DNA of 64,000 bases. It comes from Caulobacteraceae bacterium. GTDB lineage: Bacteria; Pseudomonadota; Alphaproteobacteria; Caulobacterales; Caulobacteraceae. The position numbers and the translations under genes are program-made. Under the pieces are notes generated by a model, which had not been told where the DNA came from, did no database searches, and saw only the letters and a program-made list of their open reading frames with translations. Positions 36,475-47,594 of this stretch are shown one piece after another. How positions within the stretch are numbered: the stretch's first letter is position 1; each line of letters begins with the position of its first letter. The stretch is taken from positions 124,001 through 188,000 of the forward strand of contig CANJLQ010000006.1 of NCBI GenBank assembly GCA_947475735.1. Direction: 5' to 3'.

Positions 36475-37290
36475 GTGACACGCGAGGAGGCCGAGGAGCA
36501 GCTGAGGGAGGCGGGTAGCGTCGATGACGACGCCTTTCCGCTGCTTGATGCCGCCATCGCCTGCGCCATCCACGACCAGCCGTTTCGCGACGATCGTGTC
36601 GCCCGGGTCCTGGCCGACGCGGCCGCCGAGCGTCTGGCCGAGCGGATTGATGGCGAAAGCCCCGACGACGCCCTGGCCGAGACCATGGCCTCGGACCTGC
36701 GACTGAACGGCGATCTGCTGCGCTACGACGATCCGGGCAACACCGACGTCATCGACGTGGCGGAGCGTCGTCGCGGCCTGTCGGCAGCCCTGGCGGTCTT
36801 CTATCTGGATGCCGCGCGCCGGGCGGGGGTGAAGGCGCAGGGCGTCGATTTCCCCAATCATTTTCTCCTGCGGGTGGAAACGCCTGCGGGTCCCGTGGCG
36901 CTGGACCCCTTCAGCCAGGGCCGCGTGGTCATGCCGTCCGAACTGACGCGGCGGGCGCTGCGGGCCGGACTGACGCCCCATGTCGCCGACCGGCTGGACA
37001 TGCTGATGGCCCCCGTCACGGACCGCCATGCCCTGATCCGGCTCCAGAACGTGCTGTTCAGCCGAGCCATCCGCGCCGACGACTTCGTCTCGGCCGAGCG
37101 GTCCGCCGTGCGCCGCGCCCTGCTGGATCCGGACGATCATCGGCCCTGGCTGGACGTCGCCGCCGCGCGCGAGAAGCAGGGTGCCTTGACCGGCGCCCTC
37201 GACGCCCTGGCCCGCGCCCGCGCCGTGTCGGGCCAGGACGCCCCGATCCATCAGGTCGCGATCGAGCGGCTGAGGATGCGGCTGAACTGA
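36475..37290 (+). CDS. SirB1/transglutaminase-like and TPR-type protein
   Basis: A 271-residue cytoplasmic protein. The central part resembles the SirB1 (Transglut_core2) family: DLRLNGDLLRYDDPGNTDVIDVAERRRGLSAALAVFYLDAARRAGVKAQGVDFPNHFLLRV. The Cys of active transglutaminases is absent, as in other SirB1 proteins. The C-terminal 70 residues look like a TPR pair. No biochemical function is known. The GTG chosen lies after GGGGGA; an in-frame TTG at 36445 has no ribosome-binding site. Confidence 0.8.
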   Translation: MTREEAEEQLREAGSVDDDAFPLLDAAIACAIHDQPFRDDRVARVLADAAAERLAERIDGESPDDALAETMASDLRLNGDLLRYDDPGNTDVIDVAERRRGLSAALAVFYLDAARRAGVKAQGVDFPNHFLLRVETPAGPVALDPFSQGRVVMPSELTRRALRAGLTPHVADRLDMLMAPVTDRHALIRLQNVLFSRAIRADDFVSAERSAVRRALLDPDDHRPWLDVAAAREKQGALTGALDALARARAVSGQDAPIHQVAIERLRMRLN

Positions 37291-37364
37291 GGAACCGAGC
37301 GGTAGGCCGGTCTTCGCCTTGCGCCAGGCCGGTCCTCTGCCCATTACCTGCACCGGGCGCACTC

Positions 37365-37404
37365 GCGCTCAAGCAGCGAGGCGCCGCGCGCCGAGCGCTA
37401 GCGC
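37365..37404 (+). repeat. 40-nt two-stem interspersed repeat, copy E
   Basis: Outer stem GCGCT/AGCGC, inner stem GGCGC/GCGCC around CGC, CAAGC and GAGCGCT in the fixed positions. It ends 18 nt before the gshB start codon, next to its ribosome-binding site (GAGGA). Confidence 0.85.
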
Positions 37405-37422
37405 CCACGAGGAAATCCTTCG

Positions 37423-38373
37423 ATGCTGAAAGTCGCCATCCAGATGGACCCGATCGAGGGGGTCAACATCGACGGGGACACGACCTTCTTCCTGGCCCTG
37501 GAGGCCCAGGCGCGGGGACATCCGCTGTGGGTCTATGACTTCCGCACCCTCGCGCTCGAGGACGGCGACCTGTTCTGCCGCGCCCGGCCGGTGACGCTTC
37601 GGCCCGTGGTCGGCGACCATGTGACCTTCGGCGAGGAGGTGCGGCTGAACCTCGGGCGCGACGTCGACGTCATCCTGATGCGCCAGGATCCGCCGTTCGA
37701 CATGGCTTATGTGACGGCGACCTATCTTCTGGAGACGGTTCATCCCCGGACCCTGGTGGTCAACGACCCGGCCGAGGTCCGCTCCGCGCCCGAGAAGCTG
37801 TTCGCCACGCGGTTCGAGGGCGTCCAGCCGCCGACATTGATTAGCGCCGACCCCGTCGCCCTGGTGGATTTTCACGAACGGCACGGCGACGTGGTGCTGA
37901 AGCCCCTGCACGGCGCGGCGGGGTCGGGCGTGGTGCGGCTGAAGGCCGGCGATCCGAACCTGGAGGCGCTGATAGAGATCCACGCCGCCGCCAGCCGCGA
38001 CCCCCTCGTCATCCAGAAGTTCATCCCGGCCGTGTCCAAGGGCGACAAGCGCATCATCCTGATCGAGGGCGAGCCGGTGGGGGCCATCAACCGTGTGCCC
38101 GCCGAGGGTCAGGTCCGCTCCAATCTGCGCGTCGGCGGCACCGCGGCGCCCGTCGAGATCACCGATCGTGACCGCGAGATCTGCGCCGTGATCGGACCCG
38201 AGTTGAAGGCGCGCGGCCTGATGTTCGTCGGCATTGATGTGATCGGCGACTATCTGACCGAGATCAACGTCACCTCGCCGACGGGGGCCGTGCAGCTGAA
38301 GCAATTCACCGGCGTCGACGCCGCCGCGATCCTGTGGGACGCCATTGAGACCAAGCGCGCGCCCAACGCATAA
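37423..38373 (+). CDS. gshB: Glutathione synthetase
   Basis: GshB joins gamma-glutamylcysteine and glycine to make glutathione. The 316-residue product starts [22 protein letters not shown], as in GshB proteins. Motifs include [39 protein letters not shown] (glycine-rich loop), [27 protein letters not shown], and [19 protein letters not shown] near the end. Copy E of the 40-nt repeat lies in its leader. The gene stands alone between a SirB1-type gene and a comM-like gene. Confidence 0.96.
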   Translation: MLKVAIQMDPIEGVNIDGDTTFFLALEAQARGHPLWVYDFRTLALEDGDLFCRARPVTLRPVVGDHVTFGEEVRLNLGRDVDVILMRQDPPFDMAYVTATYLLETVHPRTLVVNDPAEVRSAPEKLFATRFEGVQPPTLISADPVALVDFHERHGDVVLKPLHGAAGSGVVRLKAGDPNLEALIEIHAAASRDPLVIQKFIPAVSKGDKRIILIEGEPVGAINRVPAEGQVRSNLRVGGTAAPVEITDRDREICAVIGPELKARGLMFVGIDVIGDYLTEINVTSPTGAVQLKQFTGVDAAAILWDAIETKRAPNA

Positions 38374-38436
38374 CCTTGCTCTTGCAAAACGTGTAGGTTC
38401 ATGGTTCGTTCTCTTCCTTGGCGGGAGGGGACCCCA

Positions 38437-40011
38437 ATGCTGGCCAGCATCGCGACGGTGGCGTTCGAGGGGGTCGAGGCGCGACGCGTCGACGTCCAGG
38501 TGCAACAGCTGTCCAGCGAGCACGGCCATTTCAACATCGTCGGCCTGCCCGACAAGGCCGTGGCCGAGAGCCGCGAGCGTGTGCGCGGGGCTTTCGCCGG
38601 GATCGGCCTGGCCCTGCCGTCGCGCCGGATCATCGCCAACCTGGCCCCCGCCGACCTGCCCAAGGAGGGCAGCCACTTCGACCTGCCCATCGCCCTCGCG
38701 CTCCTGGCCTCGATGGGGGTCATCGCGCCCGACGCGCTCCAGGGCTGGGCGGCGCTGGGCGAGCTGGGGCTGGATGGGCGGATCGCGCCCGTGGGCGGGA
38801 CCCTGCCGGCGGCCGTCGCGGCCTCGGCCATGGGGCTGGGCCTGATCGTGCCCGAGGCGAACGGCCCGGAGGCCGCCTGGGCCGGCGACGTCGCGATCCT
38901 GGCCCCCCGGTCCCTGATCGGCCTGATCAACCATTTCAAGGGCACCCAAGTTCTGAGGGCGCCCGAGCCGGGGCCCGTCCGATCGGGCGTCGCCGTGCCC
39001 GACCTGCGCGAGGTCAAGGGCCAGGAGAGCGCCAAGCGGGCTCTGGAAGTCGCGGCGGCCGGTGGCCACAACCTTCTGTTCGTCGGCCCCCCCGGCTCGG
39101 GCAAGTCGATGATGGCCCAGCGCCTGCCGGGTCTGTTGCCGCCCCTGACGCCCCAGGAACTGCTCGAAACCTCCATGATCTGGTCCGTCGCCGGCCTGAT
39201 CGAGCGGGGGGCCCTGACGCGCGACCGGCCGTTCCGCGCGCCCCACCATTCGGCCTCCATGGCCGCCCTGACCGGTGGGGGTCTGAGGGCCAAGCCGGGC
39301 GAGGCGTCCCTGGCTCACAATGGGGTGCTTTTCCTGGACGAACTGCCGGAATACTCGGCTCAGGCGCTGGACAGTCTGCGGGCGCCGCTGGAGACCGGCG
39401 AAATCGTGGTGGCGCGCGCCAATGCCCATGTCCGCTATCCGGCCCGGTTCCAGCTCGTCGCGGCGATGAACCCCTGTCGCTGCGGCCTGGGCGGGGCGGG
39501 CAAGGGGGCGTGCGGCAAGGCGCCCCGATGCCAGCGGGACTACCAGAACCGCATCTCGGGCCCGATGTTCGACCGCATCGACCTGACGGTGGAGACGCCG
39601 CCGGTGACCGCCGCCGACATGGCCCTGCCGCCGCCCGCCGAGGGCACGGCCGAGGCCGCCGCCCGCGTCGCCACCGCCCGGGCCATGCAGGAGGAGCGGG
39701 TGAGGGAGGCCGGGCTGGACCCCATGCAGGCCCTGAACGCCCGCGCCACCGGCGAGACCCTGGACCGGTTCGCGACGCCGGACGAGGCGGGGCGGGCGCT
39801 GTTGATGCGGGCGGGCGAGGCGGGGGGTCTGACCGCGCGGGGATGGACGCGGACGCTGCGGCTGGCGCGCACCATCGCCGATCTGGAGGGCGCGACGGGC
39901 GTCCTGCGTCGCCACATCGCCGAGGCCCTGATCTATCGCCGCTCGACCGTGGGAGCCCAGGCTGATTTCGAACGCCAGGACGGCGGGCGAGCGAGTGTCC
40001 CGGCCTGGTAG
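38437..40011 (+). CDS. ComM/YifB-family Mg-chelatase-like AAA+ ATPase
   Basis: A 524-residue protein. The N-terminal domain (LASIATVAFEG onward, NIVGLPDKAVAESRERVRGAF) is followed by an AAA+ core with Walker A LLFVGPPGSGKSMMAQRLPGLL near residue 215 and Walker B GVLFLDELPEYS near 300, then a zinc-like Cys cluster (PCRCGLGGAGKGACGKAPRC). ComM is a hexameric helicase that promotes branch migration during natural transformation in other bacteria. This ATG has GGAGGGG six nt upstream. Confidence 0.9.
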   Translation: MLASIATVAFEGVEARRVDVQVQQLSSEHGHFNIVGLPDKAVAESRERVRGAFAGIGLALPSRRIIANLAPADLPKEGSHFDLPIALALLASMGVIAPDALQGWAALGELGLDGRIAPVGGTLPAAVAASAMGLGLIVPEANGPEAAWAGDVAILAPRSLIGLINHFKGTQVLRAPEPGPVRSGVAVPDLREVKGQESAKRALEVAAAGGHNLLFVGPPGSGKSMMAQRLPGLLPPLTPQELLETSMIWSVAGLIERGALTRDRPFRAPHHSASMAALTGGGLRAKPGEASLAHNGVLFLDELPEYSAQALDSLRAPLETGEIVVARANAHVRYPARFQLVAAMNPCRCGLGGAGKGACGKAPRCQRDYQNRISGPMFDRIDLTVETPPVTAADMALPPPAEGTAEAAARVATARAMQEERVREAGLDPMQALNARATGETLDRFATPDEAGRALLMRAGEAGGLTARGWTRTLRLARTIADLEGATGVLRRHIAEALIYRRSTVGAQADFERQDGGRASVPAW

Positions 40012-40112
40012 GCGGTAGACCCGGAAGGGTTTGGGAACACTCTGGAAACCCTGTGGCTTGAACCGACCTTAAGGCCTGCCGGGCGATGCTGGTGCCGAAC
40101 GGGGAGAAGCGC

Positions 40113-41672
40113 ATGGCGCGGCGGCAGGGCGGAACGGGGACTGAAACTGCGGCGGCGACCACGCCCTCGCCGGGCGGCGCCGACCCCTTCCTGAGGCTGA
40201 TGAGCCATGAGATGCGCACGCCGCTGAACGGCGTCATCGGCATGCTGGGCCTGTTGACCCGCACCCGGCTGGACGAGGCCCAGCGCGCCTATGCGGAGGC
40301 GGCCCAGCAATCGGCCGAACACCTGCTGGGCCTGGTCAACGACTTGCTCGACTATGCGCGGCTGGAAGCCGGCAAGCTGGAGTTCGATCCGGCCCCCGTC
40401 GACCTTGAGAGCCTCGTGCGCGGCGTCGCCGAACTGATCAGCCCGCGCGCCCACGACAAGGGGCTGGAGATCGTCTGGTCGGTGGCACCCGACGCCTGCG
40501 ATATCCTGGCCGACGAGGGCCGACTGCGTCAGGTGCTGTTCAATCTGGCGGGCAATGCGGTCAAGTTCACCGAAGCCGGCGGCGTCCGGATCAGCGTCGA
40601 GCGCGCCGGAGGGTCGGAGCGCAAACCCGTCCTGGCCTTCGTGGTCGACGACACCGGGCCGGGCGTTCCGGCTTCTGCGCGGACCCGCATCTTCGAGGAG
40701 TTCGGCCATGTCGACGCCTCCGATGCCACGCGTCACGACGGCGCTGGCCTGGGCCTGGCGGTCGTGCGTCGGCTGGCCACGGCCATGGGGGGCAAGGTCA
40801 CGGTGACGGACCGGCCGAACGACGACGGCCGCGGCGGCTCGCGCTTCCGGTTCCAGGCGGCCTTCCCCGCGGCTGTGGACGCCGCGCCCCGGCTTCGCCC
40901 GATCGAGGGCATGGTCGTCGCCGTCCGTTCGCCCGATCCCTTCGTCCTCGAGGCTGCTCGCGCCCAGATCACCGCCAGTGGAGGACAGGCGACCGACGGG
41001 CCGGCCGCCGTGACCCTGGTGGATCACGCCGAGGCCGGCGTCGCGGGCCAGCCCCTGGCCACGGCGCCTGAAGGAGGTCGCGCGGTCATCCTGTTGAAGC
41101 CCTCCGAACGGGAGTTGATCGCCAGATATCGCGGCGCGGGCTTTCACGGCTATCTGATCAAGCCCCTGCGTCGGGCCTCGCTGGTCGAACGTGTCCTGGC
41201 GGCGGCCACGGCAGGCGACGCGCTGCCGAGCGGGGCCCGGACATTGCCGCCCGAGGACGACCGCGTCCTTCCCGTCCGGTTCGCGGGCACCCGCGTGCTG
41301 CTGGCCGAGGACAATCCGGTCGGTGCCCTGCTGGCCAAGACCCTGCTGCGCCGCGAAGGCTGCGTGGTCGAGACGGCCGGCACGGGCCGGGAGGCGGTCG
41401 AGGCCCTGAAGCGCGCGCGCTATGATCTGGTCTTCATGGACATGCGCATGCCCGGCATGGACGGACCCGAGGCGACGCGGGCCATCCGCGCCGCGGGCGA
41501 CCGCACGCCCATCGTCGCCCTGACCGCCAACGCCTTCGAGGAGGACCGTCGCGCCTGCCTGGAGGCGGGCATGAACGACCACCTCGTCAAGCCGCTGGAG
41601 CTGGAGGCGCTCCGGTCCGCGCTCGCCCGCTGGACGACCGGAGACTTCCGCGCCAAGGTCGCGGCTGCATAG
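40113..41672 (+). CDS. shkA: ShkA-type soluble hybrid histidine kinase with c-di-GMP-binding pseudo-receiver
   Basis: A 519-residue cytoplasmic kinase with no membrane segment. DHp domain with His32 in LMSHEMRTPLNGVIGML, a CA domain to about residue 250, REC1 lacking the phospho-acceptor Asp, and REC2 with Asp443 in FMDMRMPGMDG. In Caulobacter ShkA, REC1 binds c-di-GMP, and I recall Arg324, Tyr338 and Arg344 as ligands and a DDR linker motif. Here Arg333, Tyr347 and Arg353 have identical spacing, and DDR occurs at 382-384. So c-di-GMP control of phosphorelay to a TacA-type regulator is likely. The ATG follows GGGGAG at six nt. Confidence 0.85.
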   Translation: MARRQGGTGTETAAATTPSPGGADPFLRLMSHEMRTPLNGVIGMLGLLTRTRLDEAQRAYAEAAQQSAEHLLGLVNDLLDYARLEAGKLEFDPAPVDLESLVRGVAELISPRAHDKGLEIVWSVAPDACDILADEGRLRQVLFNLAGNAVKFTEAGGVRISVERAGGSERKPVLAFVVDDTGPGVPASARTRIFEEFGHVDASDATRHDGAGLGLAVVRRLATAMGGKVTVTDRPNDDGRGGSRFRFQAAFPAAVDAAPRLRPIEGMVVAVRSPDPFVLEAARAQITASGGQATDGPAAVTLVDHAEAGVAGQPLATAPEGGRAVILLKPSERELIARYRGAGFHGYLIKPLRRASLVERVLAAATAGDALPSGARTLPPEDDRVLPVRFAGTRVLLAEDNPVGALLAKTLLRREGCVVETAGTGREAVEALKRARYDLVFMDMRMPGMDGPEATRAIRAAGDRTPIVALTANAFEEDRRACLEAGMNDHLVKPLELEALRSALARWTTGDFRAKVAAA

Positions 41673-41720
41673 GCCAGCCGACCACAGAGCGGCGGCCTTC
41701 GAGAATGAGGCCGCTCCGCC

Positions 41721-43460
41721 ATGACCGAGACCAGTCTGAAGCCTGCGGGCCGCTTCGGCGGGCTGGCGGTCTATGGCGAGCGTCGCGTCTTCGTGATGCT
41801 GCTGCTGGGCTTCTCCGCCGGCCTGCCGAACCTGTTGATCTTCGACACCCTGTCGGCGTGGCTGCGCGAGAGCGGCCTGTCGCTGGAGGTCATCGGCTTC
41901 TTCGCCCTGGCCACGCTCAGCTATTCTCTGAAGTTCATCTGGGCGCCGCTGATCGACCGCACCCGTGTGCCGGTCCTGAGCGCGCTCCTGGGCCATCGAC
42001 GGTCCTGGATGATCGTCACCCAGGCCGTGGTGATCCTAGGTCTCTGGTCCATCGCCGGGCTGAATCCGGCGACGGCCCTGGGGTCGGTGGCGGTGTTCGC
42101 GGTTCTGGTCGGCTTCTTCGGCGCGACCCAGGACATCGTCATCGACGCCTGGCGGATCGAGGCGGCCGACGATGCCCGGCAGGGCGCGATGGCCGCAGCC
42201 TATCAGTGGGGCTATCGCGTCGCCATCATCGTCGCGGGCGCGGTGCCGCTGGTGCTGGCCGATCTCTACAACTGGAACCTGTCCTATGCGGTGATGGCGG
42301 CGCTGATGGGCATCGGCGTCGGGGGCGTGCTGCTGGCGCCCAAGGAACAGGTGCACATCAACCGTCCGATCCCGGTCGGCGACGTGCCGTCCCGGCCGCC
42401 GCTGGAACTGCTGGAGTGGATCGCGCGCCTGGCCCTCATCCTGGTCGCCGCCCTGATTGTCGGCTCCGGACTGACCGGTCAGGCCGACCTGCTGGCGGGA
42501 ACCCTGGCCCTGTTCGGCCAGTCTGCGGTCGACGGAGAGGCGCTGAAGGCGGCCTGGACCGCCAAGCCGGACGGCACCTACCTGCAGGTCGCGGCCACCT
42601 TCGGCGGCCTGGGTCTGCTGGTGCTGGCCTGCTGGCCGCTGCCGGGCGTGCGGACGCGGCCAGGGGCCTATCTGGCCGGATCCTTCGGCCAGCCGGTGAT
42701 GGATTTCTATCGGCGGTTCGCCGGGGTGGCGACGCTGATCCTGGCGCTAATCTGCGTCTATCGGCTGGCCGATTTCGTGCTGAACATCATGAACCCCTTC
42801 TATCTCGACCTGGGCTTCACCAAGACCGAGCTGGCCGAGGTGCGAAAGGTGTTCGGCGTCATCATGACGACGCTGGGCGTGTTCATCGGCGGCTGGTCGG
42901 TGGCCAGGCTGGGCCTGATCCGGACCATGGTGATCGGGGCCTTCATGAGCCCGGTGTCCAATCTGGTGTTCGCCTGGCTGGCGACCCAGGGGCCCAGCCT
43001 GTCGGCCCTGACCATCGCCATCGGCGTGGACAACATCGCCACCGGCTACGCGGGCACGGCCCTGATCGCCTATATGTCCAGCCTGACCTCCATCGGCTTC
43101 ACGGCGACGCAGTACGCCTTGTTCAGCTCGCTCTATGCCCTGCCCGGAAAGCTGATCGCGTCGCAGTCCGGACGGATCGTGGAAGGGTCGGCCCGCGCGG
43201 CCGAGGCGGGGGGGATCTTCGCGCCGTTGAAGGGCCTGTTCGCGCGCCTCCCGGCGGGCTCGCTGGTCGAGGGCGCCGCGACCAGCGGCGTGACGCCCGC
43301 GGCGCTGGGCGCGGGCTATGTGGTCTTCTTCCTCTATTCGACCGTCATCGGCGTGTTCGCCATTGTCCTTGCCTTCATCGTGGCCCGGAAACAGACGGAC
43401 CTTCAGGATCGGCTGAAAGCCGAGGCAGAGGTCGAGGCGACCGAGGCCCAGCCCAGCTGA
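41721..43460 (+). CDS. AmpG-like MFS permease
   Basis: A 579-residue inner-membrane protein with about 12-14 hydrophobic segments. The N-terminal half matches AmpG-type permeases: VFVMLLLGFSAGLPNLLIFDTLSAWLRE, SLKFIWAPLIDR, ATQDIVIDAWRIE. AmpG imports anhydromuropeptides for cell-wall recycling and is linked to beta-lactamase induction in other bacteria. It is longer than E. coli AmpG (491) owing to loops near residues 215-330 and a charged C-terminus. It starts 48 nt after the shkA stop and may share its transcript. Confidence 0.83.
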   Translation: MTETSLKPAGRFGGLAVYGERRVFVMLLLGFSAGLPNLLIFDTLSAWLRESGLSLEVIGFFALATLSYSLKFIWAPLIDRTRVPVLSALLGHRRSWMIVTQAVVILGLWSIAGLNPATALGSVAVFAVLVGFFGATQDIVIDAWRIEAADDARQGAMAAAYQWGYRVAIIVAGAVPLVLADLYNWNLSYAVMAALMGIGVGGVLLAPKEQVHINRPIPVGDVPSRPPLELLEWIARLALILVAALIVGSGLTGQADLLAGTLALFGQSAVDGEALKAAWTAKPDGTYLQVAATFGGLGLLVLACWPLPGVRTRPGAYLAGSFGQPVMDFYRRFAGVATLILALICVYRLADFVLNIMNPFYLDLGFTKTELAEVRKVFGVIMTTLGVFIGGWSVARLGLIRTMVIGAFMSPVSNLVFAWLATQGPSLSALTIAIGVDNIATGYAGTALIAYMSSLTSIGFTATQYALFSSLYALPGKLIASQSGRIVEGSARAAEAGGIFAPLKGLFARLPAGSLVEGAATSGVTPAALGAGYVVFFLYSTVIGVFAIVLAFIVARKQTDLQDRLKAEAEVEATEAQPS

Positions 43461-43464
43461 CTCG

Positions 43465-45834
<2,370 letters not shown>

Positions 45835-45900
45835 GAAGGCTCTCGGCGCGGGGACGCCCCGTCGTAGCGTCGCGGGCCGTAAGGGACAACCGAGCTCGCC

Positions 45901-46347
45901 CTATTCGCGCATCGTCCGCATCGCGGCGAGCCGCCCGAAGGCGACGATCAGGGCCTTGCGGCGGGCCGGGGCCAGGGGTGTCAAGACCGCGTCGCGGACC
46001 ACGGCACCGCCGAAGCCGTCGGCGACGATCAATCCGGGGTGATCGGGCAACAGAGCCTGCGGGAACTCCGGCGAGACGGCGAAGAAGAAGGCATCGCAGA
46101 AGGGCGCGTACTCCGGCCATTTGCGGTCGACGCGGTAGTCCTCCGGCCCAGACTTGACCTCGACGATGACGATGTCGCCCTTGCGCCCCAGGGCCATGAC
46201 GTCGGCGCGGCGGCCGTTGGGCAGGCCGACCTCCAACAGCGGCGCATAGCCCATGTCGGCCAGCAGCCGCGCGGCCCCCCGCGTGACCGACAGGGTGGTC
46301 TCCGGGCGGCTGAAGACCAGCTCAAGATGTACGGCGGCGGCGGGCAT
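45901..46347 (-). CDS. mmcB: MmcB-family DNA repair protein
   Basis: A 148-residue protein with a nuclease-like fold: GAARLLADMGYAPLLEVGLPNGRRADVMALGRKGDIVIVEVKSGPEDYRVDRKWPEY matches the MmcB family, named for a mitomycin-C repair gene in Caulobacter. The Asp/Glu-x-Lys arrangement fits a PD-(D/E)xK nuclease. A textbook alphaproteobacterial SOS box lies 12-26 nt before the start codon, so LexA control is strongly indicated. I assign the family from memory of its motif. Confidence 0.88.
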   Translation of the reverse strand: MPAAAVHLELVFSRPETTLSVTRGAARLLADMGYAPLLEVGLPNGRRADVMALGRKGDIVIVEVKSGPEDYRVDRKWPEYAPFCDAFFFAVSPEFPQALLPDHPGLIVADGFGGAVVRDAVLTPLAPARRKALIVAFGRLAAMRTMRE

Positions 46348-46358
46348 GCCTCCACTAT

Positions 46359-46373
46359 GTTCCGGCTACGTTC
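46359..46373 (-). promoter_or_regulatory. LexA (SOS) box upstream of mmcB
   Basis: GTTC at 46359-46362, seven nt, GTTC at 46370-46373: an exact match to the alphaproteobacterial direct-repeat LexA site GTTC-N7-GTTC. It ends 12 nt before the mmcB start. Confidence 0.85.
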
Positions 46374-46394
46374 TTCTGGCAACTCGTCGGGTTG

Positions 46395-46433
46395 CGGCTC
46401 AAGCGCGAGTGACCGCGTCGTGAGCGTTAGCCG
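46395..46433 (+). repeat. 40-nt two-stem interspersed repeat, copy F (39 nt)
   Basis: Outer stem CGGCT/AGCCG (extends to TGCGGCT/AGCCGCA), inner stem GTGAC/GTCGT with two G-T wobble pairs around CGC, CAAGC and GAGCGTT in place. It is one nt shorter in the internal spacer. It lies between mmcB and the lipocalin gene. Confidence 0.8.
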
Positions 46434-46444
46434 CAGCTGGGGGT

Positions 46445-46463
46445 CTGGGGGCGCGGCCCCCAG
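46445..46463. terminator. Perfect GC-rich hairpin after the lipocalin gene
   Basis: CTGGGGGC (46445-46452) pairs with GCCCCCAG (46456-46463), three nt past the lipocalin stop. There is no U tract on the minus strand, so termination is uncertain; it may only protect the 3' end. Confidence 0.45.
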
Positions 46464-46465
46464 GT

Positions 46466-46990
46466 TTATCTTCCCGTGTGGACGGCATTGCTCGTATCGA
46501 AGCCGAGCGCCCTCGCCCGCGCCAGGGTCGCGGCGCGCACCGTGGCGGCGGGGCTCTGGCTGCGGTGCCAGACCCACCAGCTGGTCTTGTCCGGCAGACC
46601 CATGATGGCCCAGCTGTAGTCAGGCGCGTGATCCCATACCCAGTATTGCTGGGAGGCGAGGCCGCCGAAGCTGAGCAGCCCGGCCAGGCTGAAGCGGAAT
46701 TTGGCGTTGGTCTGGGGGTCGGTGACCCGGGCGCTGGCGCGCAAAGTCTCGACATTGCCGCTGGGCCGGCGAACGCAGGTGACCAGGATGGAGTATCGAC
46801 CGGTGGCGGCCGGGTTGAAGTCGATCTGGGCGCGGCTGCAGTCTCGCTGCATGCCGTTGGGGTTGCGGGCGATCTCGAACCAGCGACCGTCGAACTGGTC
46901 CAGATCGACGGCGGTGGCCTGGGCCAGGGCCGGTGCGGCGGCGGTAACCAGGGCCGTGGCGGCGGTGGCGGCGATCAGGTGTCGGATCAT
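46466..46990 (-). CDS. Exported lipocalin family protein
   Basis: A 174-residue protein starting MIRHLIAATAATALVTAAAPALAQ, a clear Sec signal peptide with cleavage after ALA. The lipocalin signature appears as LDQFDGRWFEIARNPNGMQ (GxW motif) near residue 30, then YSILVTCVRRPSGNVE, QQYWVWDHAPDYSWAIMG and SWWVWHRS. Relatives include bacterial Blc and apolipoprotein-D-like proteins, which bind lipids. No lipobox is present, so it is probably soluble in the periplasm. Confidence 0.85.
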   Translation of the reverse strand: MIRHLIAATAATALVTAAAPALAQATAVDLDQFDGRWFEIARNPNGMQRDCSRAQIDFNPAATGRYSILVTCVRRPSGNVETLRASARVTDPQTNAKFRFSLAGLLSFGGLASQQYWVWDHAPDYSWAIMGLPDKTSWWVWHRSQSPAATVRAATLARARALGFDTSNAVHTGR

Positions 46991-47042
46991 GCGGTCTCTC
47001 CCAAGGCCGGGAGATACGGGCGCGGGGCTCGCCTGGTTGCCC

Positions 47043-47594
47043 TCAGCCGCGCGGACGAGCCCGCCAGGCCTCGCGCGACTGACCCCATCGATCGACGGGA
47101 TGATCCTGGAACGGCGGCGGCAGGGTGGCTGGGCCGAGGTTGGTCGAGCCCAGCGCGCGGGCCAGGTTCTGGGACGGGGTGTTGTCCGGGTCGATGCAGT
47201 GGATGACCTCGGTCCAGCCCAGAACATCGAAGGCGTAGTCGATGCAGGCCACGGCCGCTTCCTTGGCATAGCCCTTGCCCATGGCGTCGGGATGCAGGCC
47301 CCAGCCGACCTCGGTGCCAGGCCAGCTCAGCGGGGTCCAGGGGCCGATCCGGCCCAGCCACAGACCAGTGTCGCGCTCAATCAGGGAAAACATTGCCACG
47401 CCGGTCAGGGTCCAGGCCCCGGCCATCGTCATGAAGCCGCGCCAGGCGACCTCGCGCGCCTGGGGTCCGCCGATGAAGCGCGAGGTGGGGTGGGCCATCT
47501 GCTCGGCCCAGCGCGGGAAGTCTTCGATCGCCGTGGGGCGAAGCGTCAGGCGGGCGGTCTCGATGACGGGGCCAGGGGCTGTGGTGAAGCTCAC
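47043..47594 (-). CDS. GNAT family N-acetyltransferase (RimJ-like)
   Basis: A 183-residue protein with ETARLTLRPTAIEDFPRWAEQM at the N-terminus, WTPLSWPGTEVGWGLHPDAMGKGYAKEAAVACIDYAF carrying the acetyl-CoA loop MGKGYAKEA, and IDPDNTPSQNLARALGSTNLG. This arrangement is typical of Acetyltransf_3/RimJ-like proteins, which acetylate proteins or small molecules. Substrate unknown. Its start overlaps the thpR stop by 4 nt, so the two are cotranscribed. Confidence 0.85.
   Translation of the reverse strand: MSFTTAPGPVIETARLTLRPTAIEDFPRWAEQMAHPTSRFIGGPQAREVAWRGFMTMAGAWTLTGVAMFSLIERDTGLWLGRIGPWTPLSWPGTEVGWGLHPDAMGKGYAKEAAVACIDYAFDVLGWTEVIHCIDPDNTPSQNLARALGSTNLGPATLPPPFQDHPVDRWGQSREAWRARPRG

Noticed and set aside
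37369..39915. 848-codon minus strand ORF
   Set aside because: Antisense to gshB and the ComM-like gene, with no domain and typical shadow composition.
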